Source of the DNA: DATFES01 sp035457725
GTDB taxonomy: Bacteria > Pseudomonadota > Alphaproteobacteria > CACIAM-22H2
Assembly: GCA_035457725.1 (NCBI GenBank)
Contig: DATIBC010000083.1
Location: 1 to 41,291, forward strand
Length of the DNA stretch: 41,291 nt
Direction of reading: 5' to 3'
Under the pieces are notes generated by a model, which searched no databases, was not told the DNA's origin, and saw only the letters and a program-made list of their open reading frames with translations. Made by a program: the position numbers and the translations under genes. Positions 40,776 to 41,291 of the stretch are shown here, one piece after another. Position 1 is the stretch's first letter. Each line of letters begins with the position of its first letter.

Positions 40776-41291
40776 ACGATTCCGGAAGGTTCGGCGGCAA
40801 ACAGCTTGCCGCCCGCGTCGAGGATCAGCGCTTACTCACCGGAAAGGGGCGTTTCGTCGACGATCTGAACCCGCCGCGACTGGCGCATCTCGTCGTGCTG
40901 CGTTCGCCTCACGCGCACGCCACGATCCGCGCCATCGACGCGAGCGCCGCGAAGTCGATGCCGGGCGTGATCGCGGTCTATGTGGGCGAGGACCTGGCGC
41001 GAGACGGCGTCGAGCCATTGCCCTTTCCGCCCCTCTTCAAGCGCGCTGACGGCTCGCCGATGACGGCGCCGCCGCGTCGTGCGCTCGCCTTGGAGCGCGC
41101 GCGTTATGTCGGCGAACCGGTGGCCGCCGTCGTCGCCGCCACGCGCGCGCAGGCGCAAGACGCCGTCGAGGCGATCGCGGTCGAATACGAACCTTTGCCG
41201 GCGGTGGTCGGCGCGCGCGACGCGGTGGCCGCGGGCGCGACCGTGGTGTGGGACCCAGCGCCCGACAACGTCGCCGCCGAAATCCGCCATG
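40772..41291 (+). CDS. Molybdenum hydroxylase large subunit (xanthine dehydrogenase / CoxL family), partial
   Basis: The 5' part (about 173 codons) of a gene running off the window. The translation begins with a GTG codon (NDSGRFGGKQLAARVEDQ), followed by LLTGKGRFVDDL, RLAHLVVLRSPHAHATI, RARYVGEPVAAVVA and AIAVEYEPLPAVV, the standard opening of the molybdopterin-binding subunit of the xanthine oxidase family. These enzymes hydroxylate aldehydes, N-heterocycles or CO. Only the N-terminal (a/b hammerhead) domain is present here; the Mo-binding part is beyond the end. The start overlaps the MarR stop by 4 bases, placing it in the catabolic regulon. Confidence 0.9.
   Translation, partial: MNDSGRFGGKQLAARVEDQRLLTGKGRFVDDLNPPRLAHLVVLRSPHAHATIRAIDASAAKSMPGVIAVYVGEDLARDGVEPLPFPPLFKRADGSPMTAPPRRALALERARYVGEPVAAVVAATRAQAQDAVEAIAVEYEPLPAVVGARDAVAAGATVVWDPAPDNVAAEIRH

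Noticed and set aside
1..41291. tRNA, rRNA, CRISPR, insertion sequence or prophage features
   Set aside because: None was recognised by reading: no transposase, integrase or phage gene family, no regularly spaced repeats, and no tRNA cloverleaf noticed. A tRNA or covariance scan was not possible.

Overview
The window is a GC-rich chromosomal segment whose gene families and order point to an alphaproteobacterium, probably Rhodospirillales-like. Evidence includes the block ribF - ACT-like - ileS - lspA - DUF3035 lipoprotein - two M16 peptidases - pgi - mutL, an alphaproteobacterial-type sulfite dehydrogenase pair, and a TRAP-TAXI transporter. No rRNA, tRNA, CRISPR array, insertion sequence or prophage gene was recognised. 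The first 52 bases hold no gene, and the last gene runs off the end.

Layout. (1) 53-1249: a MarR-family regulator and a small membrane protein, each preceded by a near-identical 12-bp palindrome. (2) 1357-3469: a C26 glutamine-amidotransferase-like hydrolase, an RsuA/RluB pseudouridine synthase and RsmD on the + strand. (3) 3466-15502: a long, tightly packed minus-strand run (maoC-like, ribF, ACT-like, ileS, lspA, DUF3035, M16 active, M16 inactive, pgi, mutL), several members linked by 4-base stop/start overlaps. (4) 15809-16714: a CRP-type regulator followed by a perfect GTGA-N6-TCAC site, three predicted stem-loops and a strong terminator, read here as a candidate CRP-activated small RNA. 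(5) 16742-18430: sulfite dehydrogenase catalytic subunit and its cytochrome c, divergent from a large orphan sensor histidine kinase (18584-21142), then a Tyr-rich lipoprotein.

(6) 21538-32041 is the most interesting region. A GTP cyclohydrolase II with a decayed DHBP-synthase-like N-terminus diverges from a + strand operon: RibD-type reductase without deaminase, MDR dehydrogenase, a 6-pyruvoyltetrahydropterin-synthase homologue lacking its catalytic Cys and His and one zinc His, GT4 glycosyltransferase, methyltransferase and a membrane protein. This converges on a minus-strand set: a 50-residue membrane protein, an LtaS-like sulfatase-fold enzyme, a CDP-alcohol phosphatidyltransferase, a YceI protein and a second methyltransferase. 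Together they look like a pathway that starts from GTP, makes a modified pyrimidine or pteridine, and may glycosylate, methylate and attach it to a lipid or export it. The product is unknown and the scheme is inference.

(7) 32229-41291 is a catabolic island: an enolase-superfamily enzyme, a periplasmic cupin, an FAD monooxygenase, a ThDP enzyme, a fused TRAP permease and TAXI binding protein, a MarR regulator with a perfect GTCAATATTGAC palindrome in its divergent promoter, and the start of a molybdenum hydroxylase large subunit. It looks like inducible uptake and oxidation of an organic acid, possibly aromatic.
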